Shown: positions 46,635-60,683 of the stretch, in pieces
Position numbering within the stretch: position 1 is the first letter of the stretch
Layout: every line of letters starts with the position of its first letter
Source: Lepidurus packardi
Taxonomy: Eukaryota > Arthropoda > Branchiopoda > Notostraca > Triopsidae
Direction of reading: 5' to 3'
DNA length: 64,000 nucleotides
NCBI GenBank assembly: GCA_023053545.1
Contig: JAKZAN010000002.1
Span: 2,588,375 to 2,652,374, forward strand
Notes under the pieces: generated by a model
What the model saw: only the letters and a program-made list of their open reading frames with translations
The model's database searches: none
What the model was told of the DNA's origin: nothing
Program-made: the position numbers and the translations under genes

Positions 46635-48785
46635 AAAAACTCCGCACTGCAGAAGCTAACTCGGGAACCGCGAAAAGTGCGGGAACGCTTGAAGGGCCGA
46701 ACAGTAGGGAATTGGAAATGTAGACGATTTCTGCATTCTATTTGGTACTTACCAACGCTGCCAACGGAGACGCCCCCTCTCGGTCGAAAATCTCTTAATG
46801 TATACCTCTCACTGGATATGAGAAAATGCCTGCAGAGAACATCTTCATCATGCTTGAGTTCTCCGATTCAGACAGAATTCCGGAGGCAAGGACATACGAA
46901 CCTTTAATTATTTTTACCAAATGGTAACGGATGAAGATGACTTACAAAACAAGATTGCAATGGACATTACAGATTACAGAGGCGGATTTGGGAATATAAT
47001 TTTTTAACGTCTCTTGTCTTTTTAATGTACTTTTTCTATTGTACCATAGATCTACTCGTTCTTTCTTTAATCTGCCAATATTTACTATACTAATCTATAA
47101 TCTTTATTTTCGAAAAGCTGGGTTCAAATAATAGAACCATTAATGGAACTACGACACACTTCTATTTCTATCACTATAAGGATTTGTCTAGTTGTGATTT
47201 TCTATGATTAAGTTATGAAAATCAACCAATACGTTTAAATGACAAATAATCATAGCTTTTACCTTCGCTTTGTGCCTCCATTACATTCATTTCTCCTGAT
47301 CAACAAGGAAACAGAGTTTGTGAAAAGGAGGAAATAGGGTTCTAGCGAGGTTTAGTCTTGTTGTCGAGCAATGTGTAACATTTTGGTTTTTAATATTTAA
47401 CAAAAATTTAACAAAGACCTGTAGACGAGTGCCTATTTGCTTGCTGTAATCGCCGTCATATCGCTTTATAATGGAGAGCCCCTGTTGGAAATTCCGAGCG
47501 TGTAAACTACTCAAAGAGGAAGGGCTGTGCGATGGCCCACACGGTTCTTGTACAATATTTGGGTGGCCTTGGTTTTTTTTTTTGGCTTTCTTGTTCTGCC
47601 ACGTGTACTAACCTTTCTTTGGACCCTGTACCTTTTTTTTCCACGAGCAGTCGAGTTTGAGATAAAGCAGTCGTATGTTAGGGAAAAGTATTCGGTGGAG
47701 GTTTAGTTGGGTAATAAAAGGTGATTTCACCAATAAATCCTAAGAACCATTGTCAATTGAATCCAATCATTTTTCTATAGCCCCTTTGAATGCCAATAGA
47801 ACACGAGAACAGCTATCGACATGCTCAAGCTGATTTTTCATGATAGAAGATAGGGAACTGTGTAACAGATAACGTAAAAAATTTGATGTAAGCAAACCGT
47901 TACGTGAAATTGTGAAACCTTTATTGTGCACTAGTGCCAACTGGAAAACTAGTTAAATGCCACGTACGTGTATAGCTGTACAGTGAAGCTACAATTTCTG
48001 TTTGTTTTCAATTATAGATAACGATTTTAAATGCGCGGAACAATCATTGCATCTTTTATTACTAATCAGGCGTTTTAAACGCTATTGCTTTGCGTGTTTA
48101 GGAACTGGTTCGTCGGGAATGTATTCAATGGAAAATCCTTTGCGAGTTTCACATCTACTTTTTCATCAGATCATCTAATTCAGGATTTTACTTTTCGTTA
48201 TAAAAGAGAGGATAAAGGTAAAAATGCCTAAAATTGGGCACTTTCTTAATAGAAATTAAGTGTCTCTGTTGCTTCCCTGAAATGAAAGCTTTTTATTTAA
48301 GGGGGGGAGGGGGTGGCGTTGAACGTTAACGACGTACGGTTTGCCCTAATCTACGAACTTTGTCGCATTTGTCGCGAACTACGAACGCCGAGTCGCGGCA
48401 TTCTGCCCTTTACTCACGCCGTCCTAGCGGGCTTTATTTGAAGCGATTTTGTAAACGATAAACAAGCAAGTGATTGCGAAAGAGCGGTCAAGTTTTCCGT
48501 GAAAACTGGCTGTATTTCATGACGTTTTCTCTGCTGTATTCTGCCGCCACAACTCGCGTTTCTTGTGGGTCTCGTTTTGCTTTAAACTAGGTAGCAAGTC
48601 TATCAAACATGAAACTAATTTTGAATTTTGACTAATTTTTGTTCTCTTTTCCAAAGGTTCGGTTACCCATTATGGCTCAGTAAAAAAGCTTCCATGCGTA
48701 GCTGTTCTCCTCTGGAGAATAGTACGTCCTCAACTAGACAATCTAAATTATAAGCTTTACAATTCCACTTCATAAAACGTAAATC
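46635..48785. other. Long intergenic region before IBTK
   Basis: About 2.15 kb with no supported gene. It contains a poly-T stretch (about 47570), T-rich AT stretches (47000-47300) and a G-run (about 48301-48316). The part near 48500-48785 likely holds the IBTK promoter and 5' UTR, possibly with a non-coding leader intron. Confidence 0.5.
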
Positions 48786-51700
48786 ATGCTTAACTGCACC
48801 CACAAATGCAAATCACTTCAGCACGGCCGGGTGGCCACTTCACTTCTTACTTTATCAAACGACCATCAAAAGCAGTTAATAGGAGCTCTTAGCCATCTCT
48901 GTAACAATATCGCTAAGGTCAGAGATGATTTAGGGCAGACCTCTTTGCATATTGCGGCTTCAACTGGCAAATTACAAGTGGTGGAATGGTTAACGAAAAT
49001 CAAAGATGCCGGAATCAATACCAGCGACTCGGAATCGGGTTATACTGCCCTACACCGTAGTCTCTTCTACGGTCAGTTACACGTATCGCGATTTTTAATC
49101 CGGCTGGGAGCCAGCGTAACCCAAGTGGATTATGATCATCTTAGTGCAGTCGATCACGTCATGAAAGATCGCCTTCCGGGTTCTATGCCATCCCTTTACC
49201 AACCAAGCGAAGTTTACGTGTGGGGTTCCAATACAAATCATACATTAGGCCAAGGTTCTTCCCAGAATCGTCTCATACCTGAACTGCTGGAAACTTTCAG
49301 GAAAGACAGTGTCAGCATTAAGCAGGTGTATATTCACGTGAATACATTGTCAATGTGAATATTAATTACTGTCTCGATTTGTAGATGTGTATGGACAAGT
49401 TTCACACCGTTTTCGTGTCCCAAATGGGTCAAGTTTATAGTTGTGGACACGGACATGGCGGTCGATTAGGTCAAGATGTGGAAATGACGTCAATCCACCC
49501 ACAACCATTAGAAACAATGCCAGGACAAGTTTGCACACAAGCAGCCATAGGAATGGATCATACAGTCTTGCTAATGGAGTCTGGCATGGTAAATCCGGCA
49601 CGCCATATTTTGTATAAAGTTATGAACCTTTTTATTTTTACTTTGTGAAAAGGTTTGGACGTGTGGATCTAATATGTATCATCAATTGGGACATAATCCA
49701 CCTCCGCCGTTATTATTGAGCCCGAAACCGTTACCTTGTATAACTTACGTGGGAAAAGGAAGTAAAGGCAAGACAGTAGACTATGTGGGAATCAGCGCGT
49801 CGAGATTCCACACTGTTCTCTGGAACGAAGAAAATCTTTACACGTGTGGTTTAAATGCCGGACAGTTGGGACACTTAAAAGGCGAAAAAACCATTATAGT
49901 CCCCAAACAGGTTTAACGAACATCCTCAAAAGAAAGTCATTAAACTAATGATTTCTTTTTCAGGTAACAGCCTTAAATCTAAGGGAGACAGTTATTACTC
50001 ATGTAGTGGCAAGTGAAGGGGCCACTCTAGTAGCTACTAAAAAAGGAGATATTTATTTGCTTCATGAATACCAGTGCCGAAAAATTGCTTCCAAGTACGT
50101 TGTTTTGTCATGGTTCTTGCGAAAGTCGAAATAGGGTGTTATTATCCAACGTTATAGACAATTGGAAATCGAAAAGATTGTTATGGTGGGGGGAAACTTG
50201 GATCCAAAGCTGAACCCGCAACTGTTGACTGACAACGGAGGCTTGGAATTGCAAGTGATGGTTTTAACGAAATCAGGAAAGTTGCTGCTTTGGACCGAGC
50301 ATCACCCAGTTCTTACTAGGTACTTGAAATGCTGGAAAGCTTGAAGACATTCCTTTTAAAATTGGATAATTTCATAAGGTGTTTACATAACGTTGGACGA
50401 CAGTTGATTATCAAAGATGTCGCGTTAAGTAAAAGCTGCGTTTTAGTCGTCAACTGTGAAGGAGAAAGTTTCCAAGGATTTATGATGCCCAAAAAGGAAA
50501 AGAAACAAACGTCGAGCATCAAAGATTCCTCAGAAAAGGGAGACGTGAAATCGAGTACCTCTTTGTCCTTATTGGAGTTCGTTGAACGAGATGCGTGCTA
50601 CCAAATCAAGATGAAACGCTTGCCTCACGTATTCAGGGCTGTGGCTGTTACGTGCGATCTCAAAGGCCGCAACTTCGCCATATTACAGGTAATAATTTAA
50701 AACTATAAACTTGACTTTATCTTCCGCACTTGGTCCTAGAATCATCCAGCCGCCAATCTGACCGAAGTTCCACAAGTTCAAGAATCTGATCTCGCCAAAC
50801 ATTTGCGCTCTCTGTTGGAGGAAGCTGATGTCACAGACTCTATTCATGATGTGGTTTTCAAAGTAAGACAGCTTTAACTTTCCGCAAATCATTTTTGTTT
50901 TTAATAAATTGTATGTTAGGTTGGCGTGAGACAGTTTGCAGCACACCGTTTTGTTATCGCCTGTAGATGTGAAGCATTTTATAAATTAATATTTGATATG
51001 GGCACGGAAGAGGATAAGGTGATTACTGTCGTACTTCCGGACATTTTACCCGCCGCTTTCCAGCAGGTTTTAAATTACATTTACACTGGTTCCTGTGATC
51101 TGCTCGAAACGGGCAAATGTTCATTCAGGTCTGTAATTTCTCTCATGAATGTGATTATTCCTGTTAACTTTTTATTTTATTTTACTTTTCAGCTTGGGGA
51201 GCAAAAAGTCTACCGAATTAGTCTCCCAGGATTCCTTTTACGAAGTTCCTGTCTATTCCAATGGCTTACCCTCTGCGTATGAAGTTTACAAGCAAATTAA
51301 TCAAATGAAAAACTCGAAAAAGAAGAAAAAAGCTATGAAAAGGTCCAAAGAAGAAGAGAAAGAAGTGATGGATCTAGAGACTGTAGCAATAGTTCAGGAA
51401 ACAGCTAAGAAACTGGGTGTTTATGCGTTAGCTAAAGCTTTGGACCAAGTCCGCTTGATAAATGGTTGCATTGTCCGCAAAGACGGCAGTAGTAGGCCGT
51501 TTCCCCGCCCATGTCTTCAGTTTCAGCGCTGGAAAAAAGCCGAGCTGCATGATGCTATCATTGTTAGTCAAGATGGCAAAAAAATTGGAGCACATCGATG
51601 TCTACTGGCTTGTAGATTGGAGTACTTTAGAAGTATGTTTGGCTGTGGTTGGATCGAGGTAGTAATTTCGAATTTCCCCACTTTCACAGTATAATACTAC

Positions 51701-53638
51701 TGTATATGTTTCCCAATTTAGACGGCGTCCCATGCAGTTTTGACCATGCCACTACCTTATGACATCCTAGAAGTCGTGTTGGACTTCCTTTACGAGGATG
51801 AAGCGCCGAAGGTCTCCCAGTCGGATGATTTAGAATTCATAGGCAATGTTCTGGTAGTCTCGGACCAATTACTGGTCTATAGATTGGCTTCTATCTGCGA
51901 GGGTACATTGGTTGGTCTTTTAACGCTGAAAAGCGCACCCGAATTGCTCCAGTTTGCTGTGACGTACAACGCCAAGCAGCTCAAAGCTGCATGTTTGCAG
52001 TATTTGTGTCTTAATCTGCCTTCCGTCATTGAATTACGGTAATTCATGTAAAAAATAATCTTACAAATGTTCTGTGAATATTGTGTGCTTCGTCAGATAA
52101 AATTAACTGACATTTTCTTGTCTAGGACATGGGATGTTCTAGACGAAGACATTATGGAAGAATTAACGCACTATTATCGGTCGTTTAACCCTCTTGTGTC
52201 GTACCGTCGCATTACACCTCGGTCTGACGTTACTGTAGCGCAACTGAATGAGATGGTAGATGAAGATGGTATGGATGATGCTAGCATGGTAGAGGAACGG
52301 AAAATCAAGTCTAAGAAACGCACTCGCCACAAGAGCGAAAGTGGCAAGACAAACTTCGATTCAAATCGGGTTCGGAATTTGTCTACAAGTTCTGCAGTGT
52401 CTGAGGTAAATCCTCAAGGAAGTTAGAACAATTCGTAATGGAAATATTGATTTCTGTAATTCAGGATTTAGAAGAAGCTATGCACAGTCTGTCGTTCGAC
52501 CAAGAAGAAAATCGTCAACCAATGTCGCCCGTTGTTTCACCGGTTAAGCATGCGGGATGGACCAAAGTGAAGAGCAAAGAAAAGCCAAAGAAGCCTGAGG
52601 AAATAGCTGCTTTAATTTCAGCTAAGACGTCAACCCAGATTTCTATTCCGGGTTTGGTTTTTCCATCTACTTCTCCTTCCCGTATGATTCATTTGGGCTC
52701 GAAGATTCCTAAAACTCAAGGGCAAAAGCTAGTCACTTTGGCTCCTGTCTCAGCAGTAGAATTTGATACCCCATCTCTCTCAAAGACTCAGAACAATCGT
52801 GGAATGTCAGTACCCATGCGCGGAAAAGCCCCGCAAGTAGCCGCCTGGTCCCAAATTGCTCAGAAACAGAATTTGACAAACTTCCCTGGGTTTACTCAAG
52901 CGATTCTTGACACTCCCAAGAAAGAAAACGAGGTTTCATTGTTGGATTTAAAAGTAGAAGTGCAAAAAGGGGGTAAACTTTCCCAGAAGCAAAAGAAAAA
53001 GTTGGCCAAAGAAGAGCAAAACCTTAAAATGACTTCGTCAGAGCCAGTAATTAGACCTGCTACCGCTTGGGCTACTGTTGGGACCAGTAATAGTGGAACC
53101 TTGTCTGAACTAATGCAGATTGAAGAGAAAGAAGCAGAGATTAAGTAAATTTTACAACGCCTTCTAGCGAAAGATGTCTAATCACGCTTTCTTTTGTTTT
53201 TCTTTGCAGGCTGATGAGGGAAAGGAAGGATTCTGAAAGAGAAACTTTGGTGGCAAGTCCGCCTAATAAGGTTTGGGGAAATGAAGCTAGCGTTAGACCG
53301 AGAGAAAGGAAGGCTACGGAAACGAGCATAAGTATCGGAGAGGATGTTTTTGACGTTTCGTTTGAGAAGATTGTTGCCGACGAAATAGAAATGAAAGCAA
53401 ACTTGGCTAAAGTTAAAAGCAAAGCGTTGCGTTTAACGCAAGTAAGTTCGAATTCATTGTTTTTTTTTTAGGAAGACAGTCTATTCTGTCATCTGTTTAG
53501 ATTGAAGACCAAGCCATTGAGGAATTAAAACACTTCTACAGCACGGAGAGTGTATTTGAAGAACATGTGTATGTGGTTCGTGTCACTAAAGGTGCCTTGG
53601 CTACCCCTACCTGGTGTACTGCATCTTCCCATCGTTAA
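48786..53638 (+). CDS. IBTK: Inhibitor of Bruton tyrosine kinase homologue (ankyrin-RCC1-BTB protein)
   Basis: Fourteen exons (48786-49325, 49385-49588, 49653-49910, 49964-50094, 50158-50319, 50379-50688, 50740-50862, 50920-51128, 51193-51658, 51722-52038, 52126-52405, 52465-53144, 53210-53441, 53501-53638) encode 1,349 aa (human about 1,353). IBTK is a substrate adaptor of Cul3 ubiquitin ligases. Ankyrin repeats lie at about 45-130 (DDLGQTSLHIAASTGKLQVVEWL). RCC1 repeats follow (YVWGSNTNHTLGQG, YSCGHGHGGRLGQ, YTCGLNAGQLGH; about 140-330). BTB1 (about 567-640) and BTB2 (about 765-830) come next, then a low-complexity tail. The C-terminus ALATPTW matches the family. Every exon junction keeps frame. 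Confidence 0.96.
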
Positions 53639-56505
53639 ATCTGATCGGGAAAATGATCAGTAGTTGTAAATATCTTTACAATACATGTATGGTCTTGGTG
53701 TTGAAGTGCCGTGTACCTATTGCTGCCGGAGTATAGTGTTGCGGAGGTGTCATAAGTGTCACCTCGGTAGCGAGGCAAATATTGAATTATGGAAATGAAG
53801 CACCTTAAAGTAAGTAGATGCAATCTAGGTCAAGTTTTCCAGGATCTAGCTTTGTATCACGGCCGTTTTTGCCCCCAACCCCTCCGATTCAAAGGGATAT
53901 GAAGACTGGAAATTAACCCAGATTTTTCAAAGCGAAGTGCAAGTTTTGATCTAAATTCTTTTCATTTTATCTTTACATTTACTTTTCGTAGAAGCTGCGT
54001 GTTTAAATTCTGTTGTAGATATATCGAATCTTTAATGATCTATGGGTGTCTCCTTGGTGGAGATTGTACTTGAATTTCGCGGGTTGGCTCCAACACATTC
54101 TCCGGATTTAGTTACGAACGTATATAGTGTGTCCCAGAGTCAAAAATGACACTAGATTTGCTATAAACCTATGCTGGCGCTACGAGCGGAAGGTCACTCA
54201 ATCGCAAAGGAACCGAGTGAGCGAACAGACGTGTTGCAGCTACAGACAATTAAAACCACGTGAACGGGAAAAAACAGGAAAAGTTTGCGTTATTAGTGAG
54301 AAAAGCAGCCAAGTAAGGGCATGGTGGCCAATTTCTCAGTATGGGACCGAGAGACGAGGTGGGTAGGAACATAGGGGAAGACATATGCGATGTCTTCGTC
54401 ATATTAGGCTTCACGCAGGAGTAATGTCGAGATTCAGTGAAGGGGAAACTTTAGAATCCTTGGATGTGGACGCGCTATTTGAAAAGATTAAGGCCTTAAC
54501 GGGTAAAAATGAGGACATGTAGAAGATGATCGTGGGCGTCGATGTAATTACAGCCGAAGTGTGGCGAATATTGACACACTATCTAATGGAAAAGGCGGCT
54601 GCGATGGCTTGCATGCCAACGGCGCCAAAACGTGCGGAGGGGGGGGGGAGGTTCGGCCCGAGGTAGCGGGAACATCGGGAACACAGCATGGCTAGGATAT
54701 TGCACGCTTTCGTTTGATTCCTGCCTTAGCAGCCTTTCCCGGTTGTTGACAGAACTACAGTGTAGCACGCTTAGGGCATTCTCCATGCCTCCAGCTCTTG
54801 GGGCTACTATTTGAGTTTTGGGCACTTTTTTTTATCGTGTTTTAGGGAGCATGAGAAAGCGAAAGAAATGGGAAGCGAGTAAGATACGGAGAAGGTGAGG
54901 ACGGTAAAGGAGTGCTTGGGCTTTGATTTTTGGTCATTATTGATTTTTTGGCCTCGTCTATGCCTTCGGAAGTTTGACGGGAAGGGCAAACCCGAACGGA
55001 AAAAAAGAAAACAAGTGTTAAATGGCACGAAAACGTTTTGGCACAAACAAATAACGGATGTACTTGACTTTCATAAGCGGTTAATTCGCCACTTCTGAAA
55101 TAAACAATATACTGCTGTTCTTCGATAAACTTGCCGCACTCTTTCAACCCTTCTCTACAGACTTCTTTCTGATCGACCATATCTCTACTCTCCTCCCAAC
55201 CGACTAACACTCTCCCTCTCTACCACACCCTCCGAAAAACATCACAAAAGGGCGAAAAGAAAAAGCAGAACTATCAAACTGAAAACGTGACATATCCTCG
55301 AATCCCGTACACCATAACACAAGTAGGGCGGAGAGGAAGGGTATTGTTACACAAAACTCCAAGAGAGTTAACGGAATGAAACAAAAGTAGTACAAACCAA
55401 AGAAAAAAAAGAGAAAATGAAGAAAATATATAGCACCCTTTAAAGTAAGAGTAGGAAAAAGTTAGTCAGCCAGTCTTTAAAGGTCCCGTTTATCTCCGTA
55501 AATATTGGACGAACCAGCGAAACAGCTAGAAGCAACGAGATTTTCCCAATCGACTTTATGAATTAAAGTTGACGAATGGCATTTGATGACCGGAAGTTTT
55601 ATCTTTTGGAGTTTTTAAGTTTTAATTTTTTGAGCTCCGGACTCAAAACAACTTCCTGAGGTCGACGCACCACCGTTAAGTGTTTTCTGTATGCCAGTGG
55701 TCTTAGTTTTAGAAATACGCGATAGTCAGTTTGAGGACTGCACTGTTCCGGCTCTTGTGTGTATATGTAGTACAGTTTACCACTTTTTCCGCCAAGTTTT
55801 CCCTTCTTTGCTTTGTCAGCATACCTTTTCTTTTCTGTACAGCTTCATACCGTTCTTTAATCAGTCCTTTTCGTCCTCGCTAGTATTATTTTTATTCATT
55901 TCCAGTTTTCAACTACCAATGTTTGTAAACAATAACCAATTGAAAGAAAAAACAGCTCTCCAAATGGCGATGTCCCTAAGCTTTCGCCCACAGGTATATA
56001 GCAAATCAATACACTCTTGACTGCGGGACACATTACATACATTCGTAACTAAATCCGGAGACCGCGTTGGTTTAGCTCGCGCTCATAAGCTGCGGCCACC
56101 TAGCGTCCAGTAGTGTTCCTTTCTTTATAGGGGAGATTCTGGACATGTCTGAGTGTAACGAAAGCATAACAAATGTTTCTAGACTTCCTGGATGGTTTTG
56201 TACTCTCCTGTTAGTGTAAAATGTGTAGAAATAATTGCATCTTCATATCTCACGTAATTTACATTTTTATGCTGCTAATTTTGAACTAGTCCAGAACTTT
56301 TATTATTAGTGAGAAGAAATAACCTACCGTGCCAACAAAAAGTCCATTATTTATCATCTTGAGCTTTGCATACTGACTTCACATTACCTGCTGCTATCCA
56401 CTGGATAGCAAAGCTCCATCCAACATAGCAGCTTTATATAGCTGCTTGTGTTTCTTACCGTCGAAGCCCTCACACTGCCCCAAACTGAAGTTACGCGGAA
56501 GTTTC
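53639..56505. other. Long intergenic region between IBTK and KLHL20
   Basis: 2.87 kb without a supported gene. There is a G-run (about 54639-54650). ORFs of up to 122 codons (for example 54842-55210 minus) show no family features. The IBTK 3' UTR and the KLHL20 promoter and leader should lie at its ends. Confidence 0.5.
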
Positions 56506-58969
56506 ATGAGGTCAAGCACCATGGAACCTGGGGGCAGGTGTACCATTGGAGCTGACCGATCTCCTTCACCAGCTTGTTTGGCCTACACATCAGAAAAGCA
56601 TCCAAGGGGGATTTTAGCAGAGATTAATCTGCTTAGAAGTCACCGCGAACTTTGCGATGTAGTCCTAAATATAGGAAATCGAAAAATATTTGCCCACAGG
56701 TATAAGACTTCGATTTATTGTGGATTACTTCGAACTTTATAACTTTCTTTGCATTTTGCAAAATTTTCAGGGTGATTCTCTCAGCGTGTAGCCATTATTT
56801 TCGAGCGATGTTTACAGGAGAGCTGGCTGAGTCAAGACAAACTGAGATTACCATTAGAGATGTTGACGAACATGCCATGGAGCTGCTAATTGACTTTTGT
56901 TATACTTCTCATGTTCTTGTTGAGGAGACCAACGTTCAAACGCTACTTCCTGCGGGTAATTAAGCACATGTACTGCGTTCTTGATCTACATTCTAATTCG
57001 TTTTTTTAGCTTGTTTACTACAACTTCAGGAAGTTCAGGACGTTTGTTGCGAGTTTCTGAAAAGACAATTAGATCCGTCCAATTGCTTAGGTATAAGAGC
57101 GTTCGCAGATACACATGCTTGTCGGGACCTTTTGCGAATAGCGGATAAATTTACACAGCACAACTTCCAAGAAGTAATCTAGGATATATATTGAGTCCTT
57201 ACGGAAATTTAGACGCCTCCTTTTTTTCCTAGGTTACTGAAAGCGAAGAATTCTTGTTATTACCAGTCAATCAACTGATCGACATTATATCAAGCGACGA
57301 ACTAAACGTGCGCTCTGAAGAACAAGTTTTCAATGCCGTCATGGCATGGGTCAAATACAATGCTTCAGAACGTAGACCACATCTAGCACAAGTAAGTTTA
57401 CACTTCTCGAGCCTTTGAAGAGATCTAAAATCTGTTGCAATTTAAGGTGTTACAACATGTCCGGCTGCCTTTATTGAACCCCAAGTTCCTTGTTGGAACT
57501 GTCGGCTCGGACATTTTCATCAAAAGCGACGAAGCTTGTAGGGATTTGGTGGACGAGGCCAAAAACTATCTTTTACTCCCCCAAGAACGTCCCTTGATGC
57601 AAGGACCTCGCACGAGGCCTCGCAAACCAGTCCGAAGAGGAGAAGTTCTGTTCGCAGGTACATCCTAATCCTTTCCAATCTGAAAAAATTCAACGAAATT
57701 TCATCTTCTGGTACTTTCCGTTAGTGGGTGGCTGGTGTAGCGGTGATGCTATTGCGTCTGTCGAGAGATACGACCCACAGACTGGAGAATGGAAGTTGGT
57801 TTCACCCATGTCAAAACGTCGCTGTGGCGTGGGCGTGGCGGTTCTTAGTGACTTACTCTATGCCGGTAAATGATTTTAATCCTTTGTTATCGCTCAAACG
57901 ATCGAAAAACAAATCCTAACGCATGTACGTATGTCCATATTTGTTTCATTACAGTTGGCGGACATGACGGGCAGTCGTACCTAAACAGTATTGAACGTTA
58001 CGATCCCCAAACGAACCAATGGTCTTCAGATGTAGCACCTACTTCTACTTGCCGGACCAGTGTAGGAGTCGCTGTGTTAGGTAAATCTTTCGTTTTCTTA
58101 ATTTGTGTTTCTTTCTATTAGCCAGTTCGCAGTTTTATTAGTAACTCAATGAACAATTAACTTGAATCCTATAGATAACTACTTGTACGCTGTTGGGGGC
58201 CAAGATGGAGTATCGTGTTTGAACTACGTCGAACGCTACGATCCCAAAGAGAATAAGTGGACGAAAGTGGCCTCGATGAACACCAGACGACTTGGGGTAG
58301 CGGTTGCGGTATTGGGTGGCTACCTGTACGCTATCGGTGGATCAGATGGCCAAACCCCTCTCAACACGGGTATATCTTTGTCCTTTTTTGGAAATGTGTT
58401 CCTTTCTTAGGAGGTCCTAATTTGATTTGTATGGTACATAAGTTGAGCGATACGATCCCAAGTCAAACAAATGGACCCTTGTCGCGCCCATGTCAACGAG
58501 GAGAAAGCATTTGGGCTGCGCTGTGTATAACAATTATATATATGCGGTTGGCGGGAGGGATGACGCGACCGAATTGTCTTCAGCTGAAAAGTACAACCCG
58601 CAAACCAATCAGTGGAGCCCGATTGTGGCCATGAGTTCTAGAAGAAGTGGGGTGAGCTTATTTTAAACAAAGTTTTTTGTTAAAAGGCACTCGGATTGAC
58701 ACGTTCAATCTTGTTAGGTGGGTTTGGCTGTAGTCAATTCATCGCTGTATGCTGTGGGTGGGTTTGATGGGACCACGTACTTGAAAACAATAGAAGTATA
58801 CGATCCTGAACAGAACCAATGGCGGTTGTGTGGAACGATGAATTACAGACGCCTGGGCGGAGGAGTTGGTATGATTTACGACGAAATTTTGAAATGTTAA
58901 CGGTTCAATGATCATTGCTTGCTTGTAGGAGTCGTTCGCTTGCCAGCCAACGAAAGTCATTTATGGTAA
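56506..58969 (+). CDS. KLHL20: Kelch-like protein 20 / diablo, Cul3 E3 ligase adaptor
   Basis: Eleven exons (56506-56699, 56771-56955, 57010-57173, 57233-57391, 57447-57657, 57725-57865, 57955-58080, 58175-58369, 58443-58651, 58718-58868, 58929-58969) encode 591 aa. The in-frame ATG at 56521 has the better context (ACCATGG) and would give 586 aa. It has a BTB domain ([20 protein letters not shown]... about 55-150), BACK domain ([21 protein letters not shown]... to about 290) and six kelch repeats ([18 protein letters not shown] through [18 protein letters not shown]). It delivers substrates to Cul3-RING ligase. Four of the five introns inside the kelch region begin just before or within a blade. 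Confidence 0.97.
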
Positions 58970-59486
58970 TGAACGAGGCATCGAATTATTACCATTTTGG
59001 ACGTAGCACTTTGTATAAAGCAAAAGACAAAAAAAAAACTGAACATGTGTCCCGAGTGACTCCCATGACAACCTCGGTTCCTTCCTTTCGATTTCCCCAT
59101 GTGAGATTTAATATAGGGACAACGGATAACTGCCAGCTGTATGGTCTGTCCACGTTTTGGCTCCTAATACGTTTGTCAAAGGGCATAGTAAACTTGTGCT
59201 TGTGTATATGTAGTCTTTCGTATGTGTGACTCATTATCTTTTGTATTGTACATAAGATTTCCTTCCAAACCCTTTTGAGTGTGTTTGGTGTTGGGTTTGG
59301 ATTGAGAAAAAATGCCAATCATATTACAGGCTCTTTTGAATGTAGGGGCGGGACTATCGATTTTCTGAATATCCACACAGCGCGCGCGCTGAGATTGCTT
59401 TGTTTACTTTTTTTTCGTTCGTGAAGTTGTAGTGGATTCTAGTGCTTATGATTTGCGGAAAAAGTTGAGAAGTAGAACGTTTAGTA
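58970..59486. other. KLHL20-TMEM169 intergenic region
   Basis: 517 bp. Holds the KLHL20 3' UTR and the TMEM169 promoter. No other feature is supported. Confidence 0.45.
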
Positions 59487-60432
59487 ATGGAAAATTGTAG
59501 TCTTCAAAACCAGATTGTGAATGCCATGGAATCCAGCTGTAATGAGGAACATATTACAATTCAGGTAAAGTCGAGCCGGCTCCTCTTCTCTTTTTGACCA
59601 ATCCTACTAACCCAAACTTCTTTTAAAGATAACAGACAATCCCGCTGCCCTTTCTCTTAATTCTCCTAACACGCCTCTAAGTAATACATGCATGGAAAGC
59701 TCAAAATCCATGGATATTGATAGAGCAGTAGCTACAGTCGTAACGATCGGAAATGCAGCTTTTAACCCCCAAATGGACCGAAGTCATACCAAATCATCTT
59801 CATTTGTAGCTGAAAGCGTAGAGTCCGAATCAAGTTTGCTACAGCAGAGTGGTAGTGTGGGTAATGCTGGTTATCTAACGCTGACGGGGACAATCAGACG
59901 AGGAAAGAAGGCGGGGCAAACGACGGAAATCGTCGTTCCGGTAGACAAGGAACGGCTCGAGTTTCTGGAATCGGTGGTTGTCAATGAAGAGAATATGCAG
60001 AGTGGGAACCCCCGAGAATGCTCATGTGGCTGCGACCAAGGGTTACATATCTTGCTCTGGAGCATCGTTTGTGCTCCATTCATTTTTCTTCTCTCCCTGA
60101 TCTACTGCTTCTATATGGGCACAATTACCTGGCACAATGTCTTTGTACTTTTCAGCGAAGAAAAATCATGCATCTATAAGCTCTTTGTGCCTCCCATTTT
60201 AATCCTGTGCTTCCCTATTCTAGTCATACCTTGTGCGATTATCATTGCTCTCTACTCTACCTTGGCTCAGCTGTCGTGGCGGTGGGGGCGTTGGGTAGAA
60301 GCCGCTTTTGATCTCGAAAAAGGTTATTTTGGATGGTTTTGCAACCTGTTAGGCATCGATGAATGCGCACCATACCAAGAGATAGTACTCAATGAGGTCC
60401 AACATGTGAAACGCCCAGATTCTCAGCCCTAA
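59487..60432 (+). CDS. TMEM169: TMEM169-like two-pass membrane protein
   Basis: Two exons (59487-59564, 59629-60432) encode 293 aa, close to the human 297. The diagnostic box YLTLTGTIRRGKKAGQ, then GTITWHNVFVLFSEE and the Trp-rich QLSWRWGRWVEAAFDLEKGYFGWFCNLLGIDECAPY, identify the TMEM169 family. Hydrophobic segments lie at about 152-177 and 200-228, giving two membrane spans. The N-terminal 110 residues are Ser/Asn-rich and poorly conserved. No biochemical function is established that I know of. A poly(A) signal AATAAA is at 60556-60561. Confidence 0.93.
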
Positions 60433-60683
60433 TATAAAAAAATGGGGGGAGGGATCATTCTGAATAGTCTTCTAGTCCAAGGATCTCGTGTCGTGCCCGT
60501 TTGTTGTATGCTTCGTCAAGCGTGAATACCCCCCACTGAAAAAAAGGACTTCGCTAATAAACATAATCGCTGTGAAAAACGTCACTGTTCCCTATCTTTT
60601 CTTTATCTCGGAGCTCTTAGATTTGGAAAGGTTTTTAGTATTAGATCTGATTAGAAACCAAACCTCTGCCAGGCAAACTAGTC

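Noticed and set aside
54842-55210. 122-codon minus-strand frame
   Set aside because: Low-complexity Ser/Pro end, no motif, in a gene-poor gap.
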